From contig QFQQ01000029.1 of the NCBI GenBank assembly GCA_003243445.1, positions 1 to 64,000 of the forward strand: DNA of 64,000 nucleotides, written 5' to 3'. Both the position numbers and the translations under genes were made by a program. The stretch is from Citrobacter freundii. GTDB taxonomy: Bacteria > Bacteroidota > Bacteroidia > Chitinophagales > Chitinophagaceae. This document shows positions 38,125-46,583 of this stretch, in pieces. Each line of letters opens with the position of its first letter. The first letter of the stretch is position 1. Below the pieces are notes generated by a model. It worked only from the letters and a program-made list of their open reading frames with translations, was not told the origin of the DNA and made no database searches.

Positions 38125-39714
38125 TTACGTGTTAAGGGGTCTTGGTCTTTCCATGGGGAAGCGTATACGGAATGTAGCGCCTTGCCCCTCTTCGCCTTCT
38201 ACCCAGATCTTTCCCATATGTCCTTCTATGATCTCTTTTGAAATATAAAGGCCAAGCCCCATTCCTTTCGGAGCTTTTCTATCACTGGAAATACGATAGA
38301 ACTGGCTGAAGATTTTCTCCCGGTGTTCCGGAGGGATCCCTGCACCTTCATCACTTACACTCACCTGCACTTCATCGCCAATGATCAACGCGCTGACAGT
38401 GATCCGTGTTCCGGATGGAGAATACTTTACTGCATTCGTCAGCAGGTTCACCAGCACCTGCATGATCTTTTGCTGATCCACATTCACCTCCACTTCCTCT
38501 GCCGGATTATCCAGCTCGATGATATGATCCGTGAAATCGACAGATTCGATACTTTCTTTTAAAATATCCTTAAGGCTTGATCGGTTGAAATGAAGATCCA
38601 GCTTGCCGGCCTGGATCTTCGAAATATCAAGCAGATCTGCAATGATCCCTTCAAGCCGCGTAAGTTGTTTCGTGATCTTTGGCAAAATATCCTGTGCAGG
38701 AATTTCAGCAGCTTCAGCAAGCTGAAGATATCCTTTAATGGTAGTGAGTGGCGTCTTCAGCTCATGGCTTGCAAAACCAATGAATGTATCCTTCTTGCTG
38801 TTTAGCGCATTGATCTCATCATACAGCTTTGCATTATCCAGTGCAATTGCAGCCTGTGATGCAATGGCCGCAACGAGCGTTTCATGTTCATCATTGAATA
38901 CGCCCACTTCCGGGTGACCAAAGAACAAACCACCGATAGGCACACCACTTTGTGATACGACCGGAACCGCGAGATAACTCACAACGGGGAGATGTCCTTT
39001 TGGCATTCCGCTATGCGGCGCATTCCGGCCATACCTCGGGTCTTTGGTGATATCAGCCGAACGAACAATACCCTCGCCGTCAAACGTTGCTTTGAAGACT
39101 GCCGTATTGCGCGGCATACCAAACCGTTCAAAATCGGCTTTTGTTGCACCGGAAAGTGTATATAATGTATAAGATTCTCCTGTTGAATCAGTTTTATTAT
39201 AGAAGAATGCGCCAAATGCCGCACCCGCGAGCAGGGTAGTGGCATCGGTCACTTTTTGCAGGATAGTATTCACGTCCAATTGTGCGGAAATCACTTTCCC
39301 GATCGAATGGATCAGCTGCAGCCGCTCTTCATATTGTTTTTTCTGTGTAATGTCCCGCGCAATCTTTGATGCTCCCACGATCACGCCCTGTGCATTTTTT
39401 ATGGGAGAAACAGTGATGGAAACGTGGATCAGGCGGCCGTTCTTGGATCTTCGGACGGTTTCAAAATGCTCAACACGATTCCCTTTCTTCAAATTGGAGA
39501 TAATCATTATCTCTTCATCCATCCTGTCGTGGGGAATAATTATGTAGATCAATTGCCCCAATGCTTCTTGTTCTGTGTAGCCGAACATACGCTCAGCAGC
39601 TTTATTCCAGCTGGTGATCCGGCTATCAAGATTTTTACTGATGATCGCGTCTTCAGAACTCTCAATGATGGCAGCCAGCATGGCATGCCTTTCTTCAGTA
39701 TTATCTATTAGCAT
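38125..39714 (-). CDS. PAS-GAF sensor histidine kinase
   Basis: 529 residues, cytoplasmic, no transmembrane segment. A PAS domain (about 10-125, IIESSEDAIISKNLDSRI and the RRSKNGRLIHVS core) is followed by a GAF domain (about 135-300). The HisKA domain has phospho-acceptor His317 in GFASHELKTPLTTIKGY, and the HATPase domain has N-box VLVNLLTNAVKYS, DEGAGIP and GMGLGLYISKEI. It autophosphorylates in response to an intracellular signal. It is divergent from the receiver gene at 39,872, a likely partner. Confidence 0.94.
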   Translation of the reverse strand: MLIDNTEERHAMLAAIIESSEDAIISKNLDSRITSWNKAAERMFGYTEQEALGQLIYIIIPHDRMDEEIMIISNLKKGNRVEHFETVRRSKNGRLIHVSITVSPIKNAQGVIVGASKIARDITQKKQYEERLQLIHSIGKVISAQLDVNTILQKVTDATTLLAGAAFGAFFYNKTDSTGESYTLYTLSGATKADFERFGMPRNTAVFKATFDGEGIVRSADITKDPRYGRNAPHSGMPKGHLPVVSYLAVPVVSQSGVPIGGLFFGHPEVGVFNDEHETLVAAIASQAAIALDNAKLYDEINALNSKKDTFIGFASHELKTPLTTIKGYLQLAEAAEIPAQDILPKITKQLTRLEGIIADLLDISKIQAGKLDLHFNRSSLKDILKESIESVDFTDHIIELDNPAEEVEVNVDQQKIMQVLVNLLTNAVKYSPSGTRITVSALIIGDEVQVSVSDEGAGIPPEHREKIFSQFYRISSDRKAPKGMGLGLYISKEIIEGHMGKIWVEGEEGQGATFRIRFPMERPRPLNT

Positions 39715-39757
39715 TCGCGCTTAGTTGGTATGACCGTGTACGTTACTAAATATGAGC

Positions 39758-39765
39758 CAAAATTA
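39758..39765 (-). promoter_or_regulatory. Candidate -7 box of the histidine kinase gene
   Basis: On the minus strand this reads TAATTTTG, an exact TAnnTTTG, 44 bases before the kinase ATG. No clear -33 element is visible. Confidence 0.35.
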
Positions 39766-39871
39766 CTTAAACAGAACGTCATTCACTCAATAGAAAATAA
39801 ATGATCCATTTTTGGCGGTTATTTTGCAGCCAGTAAGAACGCTGAGTAGAATTGTAATAAACAAAACCGAA

Positions 39872-40240
39872 ATGCTGAAAATCCTCGTAGTAGATGACGA
39901 CAAAGATCTGCTTGAAATGGTGACGCTCGTATTGCGGATCCATGGCATGGATGTATTCAGCCTGAATGACCATCAGCAGTTCTTTCCAACTTTGCAGGAC
40001 TTCCGCCCCGACCTCGTAGTGCTGGATATCTATCTTGAAGAGGCTGATGGCCGTGAGCTCTGCCGGCAAATGAAAACAAACGGAAATTTCAACACAACGC
40101 CCGTAATACTTTATTCAGCCGGTCATATTTCCCCCTCTTCAATCGAAGACTGCCTGGCAAACGGCTTTTTACAAAAGCCATTCGATATCTCCATTTTATT
40201 GAAACGTATCAAAGAGCATTTACCCGAAAAAGCCGAGTGA
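39872..40240 (+). CDS. Single-domain response regulator (receiver)
   Basis: 122 residues from the ATG at 39872. The frame extends upstream to 39812, but those 20 residues do not fit the fold. The receiver fold is complete: acidic pocket VVDDD (6-10), phospho-acceptor Asp52 (LVVLDIYLEE), Ser/Thr position in VILYSAGH and Lys in FLQKPFDI. There is no output domain, so it acts by protein contact or passes phosphate on. Partnering with the divergent kinase is inferred from position. Confidence 0.9.
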   Translation: MLKILVVDDDKDLLEMVTLVLRIHGMDVFSLNDHQQFFPTLQDFRPDLVVLDIYLEEADGRELCRQMKTNGNFNTTPVILYSAGHISPSSIEDCLANGFLQKPFDISILLKRIKEHLPEKAE

Positions 40241-41021
40241 ATTAACAGTCAGTGTATTTTTTATTCTAAACTTCTTTAATGTTTTCCGCAGAGAATTGTC
40301 AAGTGGCATAAAAATCAATTTCGGTTGGTTAAGTTCCATCGTGTATTGACATTTTTGCACATTCTCAAGACAACATTGCTTTCTGCAGACTCGCTTACCG
40401 TCTTCCCGCCTTACCGGTAAAAATTAAACCGGTAAGGCGGGAAGACGGTAAGAAAGAACAAAAGCAGCAGCTTAGTAACCCAACTTGCAAGTTATAACCC
40501 CAGGCGGTTCGATGGCCGATGGTCGATGGCCGACGGTCGACGGTCGATGGCCGGTTTCCTCCCTTTTAGCTGAAGGTCCTTCATCTTGTCGACCATTTCA
40601 TCGCTCTATTTCCGTTTGGTTAATCTCCGTCATGTATTGGCATTTTTACACATTAACTGAAGGCACGTTACTTTCTTCAGATTTCCTTACCGTCTTCCCG
40701 CCTTCCCGGTAAAAATTAAACCGGTAAGGCGGGAGGACGGTAAGACCGAGCAAAAGCAGCAGCTTACTAACCCAACTTGCCAGTTATAACCCCAGGCAGT
40801 TCGATGGCCGACTTAACAGCATAGAAGGGCGTAATCCAGTAATACAGCGATGAAATGGTCGAGGAAACCGGCCATCGGCCATCGAACTGCTTTAAGACTA
40901 TAACCAGCAGGTTGGGTTAAAGCACCGGCTTATCTGCTACCCAACCCATCTTTGCACAAAAAAGGCACGGGAAACATGTAACACCCATTCATTCCCCGTT
41001 TCACTGTACTTTCGCACCGAA
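40241..41021. repeat. Duplicated ~200-bp intergenic module with 25-bp hairpins
   Basis: Two copies (40317-40520 and 40609-40811) share TTTGGTTAA-type starts, a long hairpin, then AAAAGCAGCAGCTTA, CCCAACTTGC and AACCCCAGGC, and end in GATGGCC heptamers. In copy 1 the hairpin (40394-40452) is a perfect 25-bp stem beginning CTTACCGTCTTCCCGCC with a 9-nt loop. Copy 2 (40686-40744) has two mismatches. A partial inverted third copy lies at 40853-40925. No gene is present. Confidence 0.75.
41007..41014 (+). promoter_or_regulatory. Candidate -7 box of the ABC ATPase gene
   Basis: TACTTTCG followed by CACC resembles the TAnnTTTGCAC promoter end common in this group. It lies 7 bases before the ATG, which would give an almost leaderless mRNA. 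A CATCTTTGCAC at about 40,948-40,956 is an alternative with a longer leader. Confidence 0.3.
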
Positions 41022-42002
41022 ATGGATTTTCTCAAAATAACCGGTATCAGCAAAGCGGAAAATGGCAATGCCGTCATTAGCGGAATTGACCTTGTGGTGA
41101 ACAGGCATCAGCGCGTTGCAATTGCCGGAGAAACAGGTTCGGGCAAAAGCACTTTGCTCAAGATCATCGGTGGGCTGGCACAGGCTGATGCCGGCCAGGT
41201 CAGGTTCAACGATGTAAGAGTGGAAGGGCCGGCAGAAAAACTGATCCCCGGTCATCCCGGCGTCGCTTATCTTTCCCAGCAATACGAACTGCCCAATAAT
41301 ATGTGGGTGGAAGAAGTGCTGGAATATGCAGACGATCTTCCCCCCGGCGAAGCTGCCCTGCTTTACCGGACCTGCCGGATCGATCACCTGGTGAAACGTC
41401 GCACCAATCACCTGTCAGGCGGCGAAAAACAACGCATTGCGCTCGCACGTTTGCTCACGCGTATGCCGGAATTTTTATTGCTTGATGAACCGTTCTCCAA
41501 TCTCGATCCGATCCATAAGAATATTTTAAAAAATGTGATCAAAGATATCGGGGAGAAACTCGGCACAACCTGTATGCTTGCCTCTCATGATCCACAGGAC
41601 ACCTTGTCCTGGGCTGATGAGATCGTGGTGATCCGTTCCGGGAAGATCGTTCAGCAAGGCAGTCCGGGCGCAGTTTATTATCAACCGGCGAATGAATATG
41701 TCGCAGGATTGTTTGGCACTTATAATCTTATCACACCCGGCGCAGCCACACCACTTTATTCTTTTCCTTTGGTAAAAAAAGATAAGACGATCTTTTTCAG
41801 ACCGGAAGCGATAAAGCTGGCGGAAAAAGAAGAACCTTCGCTTGAAGCAATGGTCAACAATATTGCATTCATGGGCGCTTATGATGAAGTGGAATTGGTG
41901 CACGGAGCATTGCATTTCATCCTGCGAGCCGTTCCAAACAAATTCAGCAAAGGAGAAACTGTATACCTGTCATTCGATACTACGCAGTTTTGTTACTGGT
42001 GA
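41022..42002 (+). CDS. ABC transporter ATP-binding protein, solitary
   Basis: 326 residues. Walker A is GETGSGKST (36-44), the signature LSGGEKQR (131-138), Walker B LLLDEP (152-157) and the switch His lies in LASHDP. The C-terminal ~95 residues resemble a TOBE-like regulatory tail (IFFRPEAIKLAEKEE, VNNIAFMGAYDEVEL), as in FbpC/PotA/CysA-type importers of iron, polyamine or anions. No permease or binding protein is adjacent. It converges with the polyamine-like operon (4 bases between stops), so a link to polyamine transport is only a guess. Confidence 0.9.
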   Translation: MDFLKITGISKAENGNAVISGIDLVVNRHQRVAIAGETGSGKSTLLKIIGGLAQADAGQVRFNDVRVEGPAEKLIPGHPGVAYLSQQYELPNNMWVEEVLEYADDLPPGEAALLYRTCRIDHLVKRRTNHLSGGEKQRIALARLLTRMPEFLLLDEPFSNLDPIHKNILKNVIKDIGEKLGTTCMLASHDPQDTLSWADEIVVIRSGKIVQQGSPGAVYYQPANEYVAGLFGTYNLITPGAATPLYSFPLVKKDKTIFFRPEAIKLAEKEEPSLEAMVNNIAFMGAYDEVELVHGALHFILRAVPNKFSKGETVYLSFDTTQFCYW

Positions 42003-42006
42003 CGAA

Positions 42007-43062
42007 CTATATCACCAGTTTATCCCGCCTGATCCTCCAGATAAATCCGTCAAGAATATAATGCGTGATCTGCGGTAAGGCCAGCAGCGGAATGATAAAT
42101 GCCAGGACGGTCTTGTCGAGATCGGGTGCGGTATAACCGGCAATGCCAAACAGGTTTCCATGCTCTTTCCAGACGGTGATATCCCATAAACCTTCTTCAA
42201 TAAAGGCAAACAGGAATAACGACCCAAGAAAAACAAGCAGTCCATATTTGCTGAATACAACCCGGAGAAATTTGCTTTGTGTGGCGGCATAATTCTTTTT
42301 CCCATAGATCCATATAAGAGCCATGTAAGGGATCCCGTGACTGACCACGTTCAGTAAAGTGAACGCCAGATCACCATTGAAATAAATGATGCCGCCATAC
42401 CAGGAAAGCGCTGTCCCGGATACAACAAACAGCTTGGGAAAATTAACCTGTTGCTGTTTGATCCATTGAATGATCTCTTTTACCATCCAGGTTGTCATCA
42501 GGGAAAAATAAAACACTTTTAATATGAGCAAAAATGTATCAGCCCTGAAATAGATAAAATCGTTTTCGACAAACCAGTTAAAATTTCTCGGTCCTTTGAA
42601 ATGCCAGTAAAGCAGTGGATAGATCGTTGCATAATAGATCGTCATCGTGTCGATCAGCGAGGAGAAATTATTCTTTTGTTCTTTCCGGCTGTATAATCTC
42701 ATGAAACCATATTGCTGCCGGATAAAATGAAATACAGCTGTATAAGCAAGCAGGCGCCAGAACAAACCTGGCCCGATGCTATAAACCATTACACCGATAA
42801 TGAACCCGATCACCGGGATCGCCAGTAAGATCGTCCGCTGCTTTTTAAAAGCAACAGGGTCAAAATAGGTGCGGTATAAGGTACTGTACACATGCGCCAC
42901 GTCTATCAGCAGGATCAGTATCACCCAACTTGCATCGGAGATGCCTTTTGCATTTTGAAAAAGCCCCGGAAATAATGCAATGATCAGCAGGCACACAAAC
43001 GGCGGCAGCAGAATAAACAGGATATCTGTCGACGGTTTTCCAAGCCATGGTTGTGATTGCAT
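42007..43062 (-). CDS. Polytopic membrane protein with conserved-looking histidines
   Basis: 351 residues with about 8-9 transmembrane segments. Polar residues stand out inside or at the ends of helices: Asp54 and His57 (LIDVAHVYS), His112 and Arg115 (FHFIRQQYG), His242 (VVSHGIPYM), His334 and Asp338 (THYILDGFIWR). This arrangement is reminiscent of integral-membrane di-iron or metal enzymes, though I recognise no family for sure. It is the last gene of the minus-strand operon, 2 bases after the FAD protein stop, so an enzyme acting on the same product is plausible. Confidence 0.8.
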   Translation of the reverse strand: MQSQPWLGKPSTDILFILLPPFVCLLIIALFPGLFQNAKGISDASWVILILLIDVAHVYSTLYRTYFDPVAFKKQRTILLAIPVIGFIIGVMVYSIGPGLFWRLLAYTAVFHFIRQQYGFMRLYSRKEQKNNFSSLIDTMTIYYATIYPLLYWHFKGPRNFNWFVENDFIYFRADTFLLILKVFYFSLMTTWMVKEIIQWIKQQQVNFPKLFVVSGTALSWYGGIIYFNGDLAFTLLNVVSHGIPYMALIWIYGKKNYAATQSKFLRVVFSKYGLLVFLGSLFLFAFIEEGLWDITVWKEHGNLFGIAGYTAPDLDKTVLAFIIPLLALPQITHYILDGFIWRIRRDKLVI

Positions 43063-43064
43063 AA

Positions 43065-44666
43065 TCAGGATTGAGTTTGAAGGATTTTTTTTGCAGCGCC
43101 GATTCCCTGGTAAAATGCCTCTTCGAAAATGCTTATTCCAGCTAGATCAGTATGTGCGAAATGGATCTTGTTATTGATCGATGCGGAAAGATTCTTCCTG
43201 GTATCACCGTGTATGATATTCGGAAGCGGTTGCGCCATCGCATGGCCCCACACCATGACGTTCACTTCTTCCGTTGCCTCGCGGATGTTCGGATGGATCT
43301 TTTCAAGATCGCTGAAGATTTCCTCCCTCCATACTTCTATCGTTTTCTCCTGTGCCTTTTTTCTTTCCTGTGAAGGGCTGGCATCAGTCAGCGGAAGATA
43401 GTAGGTGATATTCTTTTTAGCGGTCTGTTGTTGCAGCAATTCATGTGTTGCTTCCACATAACCGAGAGATGGACTATCATGCAACACGTTATCCCAACTG
43501 AATGGCGAGCCCGATCTTTCTTCCAGTGCATCAACTTTAAGATTGGCGACCATCCATGGCACATAAGCGAGAGAGGAATGAACGGACTGCAAACGCTGCT
43601 CATCGTTCAGCAATCTGGCACCAACAAAATGTGGAATGGCCATGACGCAGTGCTTTGCGTGTATCCGCTCCACTACATGGGTTTTTAGGTCCATGAGATC
43701 AATATCAACACCATCATTTATTTCCCGCACTTTTATGGCCATTGTGTTTGTTCTGATTTGTGGTTCGATATTTTTCCTCAGATGGCCGGCCAGAAAACCA
43801 TTTCCCTCAGGCCAGGTGAGCACATCGCCGTGCGCGGCATTGGAACCTTTACCTTTTCTCCCGGCAAAATAATGAATGCCTGCCCAGGCGCTGACGAGAT
43901 GATGCGGAGTGCCAAAATCATCACGGCAGCAATAGTTCACATACTGATGAAGATAATTGCTGGTGAATCCCTGCTGGTTCAGCCATTCTTTCATCGTTAT
44001 TTTATCGAGCAAAACGAATTCTTCCTCCTTACTTGATGAATCGACCGGTATTGCAAAAGCATGCAATCCTTTAGTATCTTTCTTATACCTGTATTCATCC
44101 ATTTTTTTCATGAAACTGTCTATCTGTTTCACTTCGTCTGATGGAACGCCATAATGCGGAACCAATCCATCCTGCCAGCGTCCGTTGATATAAAGGCGTT
44201 CCTGCGGATCAAAACAGAGATAAAGCTCGTTATAGATCGGCAGGCCTTCAGCAGTTTTGCCGACGATCACTCCGCATTCTTCCAGGAATTGCAGATATTC
44301 CGGCAGATCGTTATTCGGTGTGGGGATATAATGAGCACCCCAGGGATATCTTGAAAGTTCATTGCTTCCGCCGGATGCATTTCCTCCGGTTTTATTTTCC
44401 AGTTCCAGTAAAATAAAATCACTGGTGTTATTTGCATGCAGGTATCTCGCGGCAGACAATCCGCTGATGCCGCCGCCGATGATCACGATCTCTTTTTTGG
44501 AGAAACTGGTAGGTTCAGGAATTTTTTTATCCCTGATAAGATGTCCCGCAGCGGATGATGCTCCAACGATCTGCCCCCTGACCTTCCTGCCTGGTTTGCA
44601 TGCCAGACCGAGTTTGGCAATGGCAGATAACCCTGCTGTGAGCTGTATGAAGGATCGGCGGTTCAT
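43065..44666 (-). CDS. FAD-dependent amine-oxidase-like protein, Tat-type signal
   Basis: 533 residues from the ATG at 44666, which overlaps the previous stop as ATGA (an earlier in-frame start at 44687 is less likely). The N-terminus NRRSFIQLTAGLSAIAKLGLAC combines a twin-arginine pattern (shown whole: RRSFIQL) with a lipobox-like LGLAC. An FAD-binding motif follows (IVIIGGGISGLSAARYL in part, Gly71-73 and Gly76 counted from 44687), then GGNASGG, typical of the flavin monoamine oxidase superfamily. In this operon it may oxidise a polyamine-like product. Substrate unproven. Confidence 0.85.
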   Translation of the reverse strand: MNRRSFIQLTAGLSAIAKLGLACKPGRKVRGQIVGASSAAGHLIRDKKIPEPTSFSKKEIVIIGGGISGLSAARYLHANNTSDFILLELENKTGGNASGGSNELSRYPWGAHYIPTPNNDLPEYLQFLEECGVIVGKTAEGLPIYNELYLCFDPQERLYINGRWQDGLVPHYGVPSDEVKQIDSFMKKMDEYRYKKDTKGLHAFAIPVDSSSKEEEFVLLDKITMKEWLNQQGFTSNYLHQYVNYCCRDDFGTPHHLVSAWAGIHYFAGRKGKGSNAAHGDVLTWPEGNGFLAGHLRKNIEPQIRTNTMAIKVREINDGVDIDLMDLKTHVVERIHAKHCVMAIPHFVGARLLNDEQRLQSVHSSLAYVPWMVANLKVDALEERSGSPFSWDNVLHDSPSLGYVEATHELLQQQTAKKNITYYLPLTDASPSQERKKAQEKTIEVWREEIFSDLEKIHPNIREATEEVNVMVWGHAMAQPLPNIIHGDTRKNLSASINNKIHFAHTDLAGISIFEEAFYQGIGAAKKILQTQS

Positions 44667-46189
44667 TGGCCCAGATATTTCCCCCATTCTTCTTCAAAAT
44701 AATTTACCAGGGCCTGGTTGTTCAGTTTGTTCGTTTCAAGCCGCTGATGTGCTTTCATGTCTTCGGGAAAAATAAACATCTGCTGCATGGTCGATGCATT
44801 CAGGTATTTTAATGAATCAGGCAGGTGCAGGAACCAATCCTGCCGCTGCGTTGGCGAGGCGATGATATAACCCCATTCACCAAATGAAGGTACGAGATTG
44901 TGATAGGCCCTGGTGTATAATCCCGCTGACTGCAATGTACTGTCAATACACCAGAAACTTTTGGGCGCCACGTAGGGAGAGGTGCTTTGGATGACCGCTA
45001 TGCCGGCGGGTTTCATGGCATGCTTCAGCATTTTGTAAAAAACATTGCTGTATAATTTACCGATCGAAAAATTGGAAGGATCCGGGAAATCTACAATCAC
45101 TGCATCAAATAACTGCTGATTATTGCGAAGCCATACAAAAGCATCTGCATTATGCACTTCCACTTTTTTATCAGAGAGTGAAGAATGATTGATCGAAGTA
45201 AGCATTTCCTGGGAGGAAAACAGCTTTGTCATCGCAGCATCAAGATCAACCAGCACGACTTTGTCTACAGATGGATATTTCAGGATCTCACGCACCGCCA
45301 GCCCGTCGCCACCGCCAAGTACCAGCACATTTTTGGGCGCTTCCAGTGAAGAAAGGGTAGGGTGGACAAGTGCTTCATGATAGCGGTATTCATCCGCTGT
45401 ACTGAATTGAAGATTACCATTCAGGAATAATCTCAGCTCGCGTTTATTCCGCGTAATAACGATCCGCTGATAGGGCGATGATGTGGCATAGACGATCTGG
45501 TCATTAAAGATCATCGTTTCGCTATAGGACATGATCTTTTCGGAAAAAACGAATGCCACCAGTTCCAGCAATAACAAAATGATCGCGGCCACCTGCAATC
45601 TCGTCCCGCGGTGCAGCTCCTTTGAGAAATAAAATGCAAGATACCAGCCGATAGCGATATTCATCATTCCGAAGAATAGTGATGTGCGTATGAGACCGAG
45701 ATGAGGAACGAGTATCAGTGGAAAGATCAGCGAAGCCAGCAATGCACCTATATAATCGAAGCTGAATACACGGCTCACGAGTTCTTTGAATTCAACTTTA
45801 TCTTTCAGGATGCGCATCAGCAGAGGGATCTCCAAACCAACAAGAATGCCGGTGATGCCGACCAATGCATACAACACGATCCGGAATGAAGAGGCGAGCG
45901 GGAAAACGAGGAACAGGATCGCGGCACTAAAACCACCGATCAGGCCAACCAGCAGTTCTATCCTGATGAACCAGCCCAGTAGCCGCTGTGAAAAATATTT
46001 CGATAAAAAAGATCCTATCCCCATGGAGAAGAGATACACTCCAATGATAGTACTGAACTGCGTAATGCTATCGCCGAGCAGATAGCTGGCAAGTGTGCCG
46101 GCCACGAGCTCATAGATCAACCCACAGGTGGCGATGATCAGAACCGCGATCAGCAAAAGCCATTGAGCGCTGCTTTCTTTTCTTTCCAT
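44663..46189 (-). CDS. Membrane-fused spermidine-synthase-like protein
   Basis: 508 residues. The first ~215 form about 7 transmembrane helices (MFS-like half). The rest is an aminopropyltransferase/spermidine synthase domain: HEALVHP (271-277), the decarboxylated-AdoMet binding LVLGGGDGLAVREIL (289-303), VVLVDLDAAM and the active-site region VIVDFPDPSN (364-373). It would transfer an aminopropyl group from decarboxylated AdoMet to an amine at the membrane. It fits the AdoMet decarboxylase gene at the head of the same operon. Confidence 0.9.
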   Translation of the reverse strand: MERKESSAQWLLLIAVLIIATCGLIYELVAGTLASYLLGDSITQFSTIIGVYLFSMGIGSFLSKYFSQRLLGWFIRIELLVGLIGGFSAAILFLVFPLASSFRIVLYALVGITGILVGLEIPLLMRILKDKVEFKELVSRVFSFDYIGALLASLIFPLILVPHLGLIRTSLFFGMMNIAIGWYLAFYFSKELHRGTRLQVAAIILLLLELVAFVFSEKIMSYSETMIFNDQIVYATSSPYQRIVITRNKRELRLFLNGNLQFSTADEYRYHEALVHPTLSSLEAPKNVLVLGGGDGLAVREILKYPSVDKVVLVDLDAAMTKLFSSQEMLTSINHSSLSDKKVEVHNADAFVWLRNNQQLFDAVIVDFPDPSNFSIGKLYSNVFYKMLKHAMKPAGIAVIQSTSPYVAPKSFWCIDSTLQSAGLYTRAYHNLVPSFGEWGYIIASPTQRQDWFLHLPDSLKYLNASTMQQMFIFPEDMKAHQRLETNKLNNQALVNYFEEEWGKYLGQ

Positions 46190-46190
46190 C

Positions 46191-46394
46191 TTAATGGATC
46201 GCAGACGCGATGATAATAGCTACGGACAACATAAAGAAGCCCGCAAGAACCGCCAGCGCCATGTTTTTATTGTCAAGAATCTCTTTCCGCAAACTGTGCT
46301 TCGGTGTCAGAATTTCAAACAACACAAACGCAACCACGAGAATGCCGATCCCCAGGAAAGAATAAACGATTGAATTAGTAAGTGCCTGTGACAT
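46191..46394 (-). CDS. DUF350 (YjfL-like) membrane protein
   Basis: 67 residues with two transmembrane helices, around residues 8-28 and 44-65 (IVYSFLGIGILVVAFVLFEI in part; NMALAVLAGFFMLSVAII). The single DUF350 unit fits the YjfL family. From memory, DUF350 proteins occur beside glutathionylspermidine- or spermidine-synthase-type genes and PspA relatives in other bacteria. The stop lies 1 base before the next ATG. Function unknown. Confidence 0.85.
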   Translation of the reverse strand: MSQALTNSIVYSFLGIGILVVAFVLFEILTPKHSLRKEILDNKNMALAVLAGFFMLSVAIIIASAIH

Positions 46395-46409
46395 ATACGA
46401 TGATTTATA

Positions 46410-46583
46410 TTATTTATGATAACCCGGTCCGCTGCTGCTCCAGCTTTGCTGGCTTGAAAAAGCAAACATCCGCCCCCCGCTCAGGTCATGCCAGGTCATG
46501 AACGCGGTAAGAGATATCGCGATGATGATGAACCAGCGGAACGGGAAATATGGATGTTCGTTATTAAAGAAATTCAGATTCAT
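46410..46583 (-). CDS. 57-residue single-helix membrane protein
   Basis: Read from the ATG at 46583, whose first base overlaps the upstream stop as ATGA (an earlier frame start at 46616 would overlap further). One transmembrane helix (FRWFIIIAISLTAFMTW) is followed by a Ser/Gly-rich outer tail (SSQQSWSSSGPGYHK). No family is known to me. Its tight coupling between the DUF4178 and DUF350 genes suggests it is a subunit of the same membrane complex. Confidence 0.7.
   Translation of the reverse strand: MNLNFFNNEHPYFPFRWFIIIAISLTAFMTWHDLSGGRMFAFSSQQSWSSSGPGYHK

Noticed and set aside
40241..41021. Insertion sequence
   Set aside because: Long inverted repeats are present but there is no transposase frame. 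At most it is a non-autonomous element.
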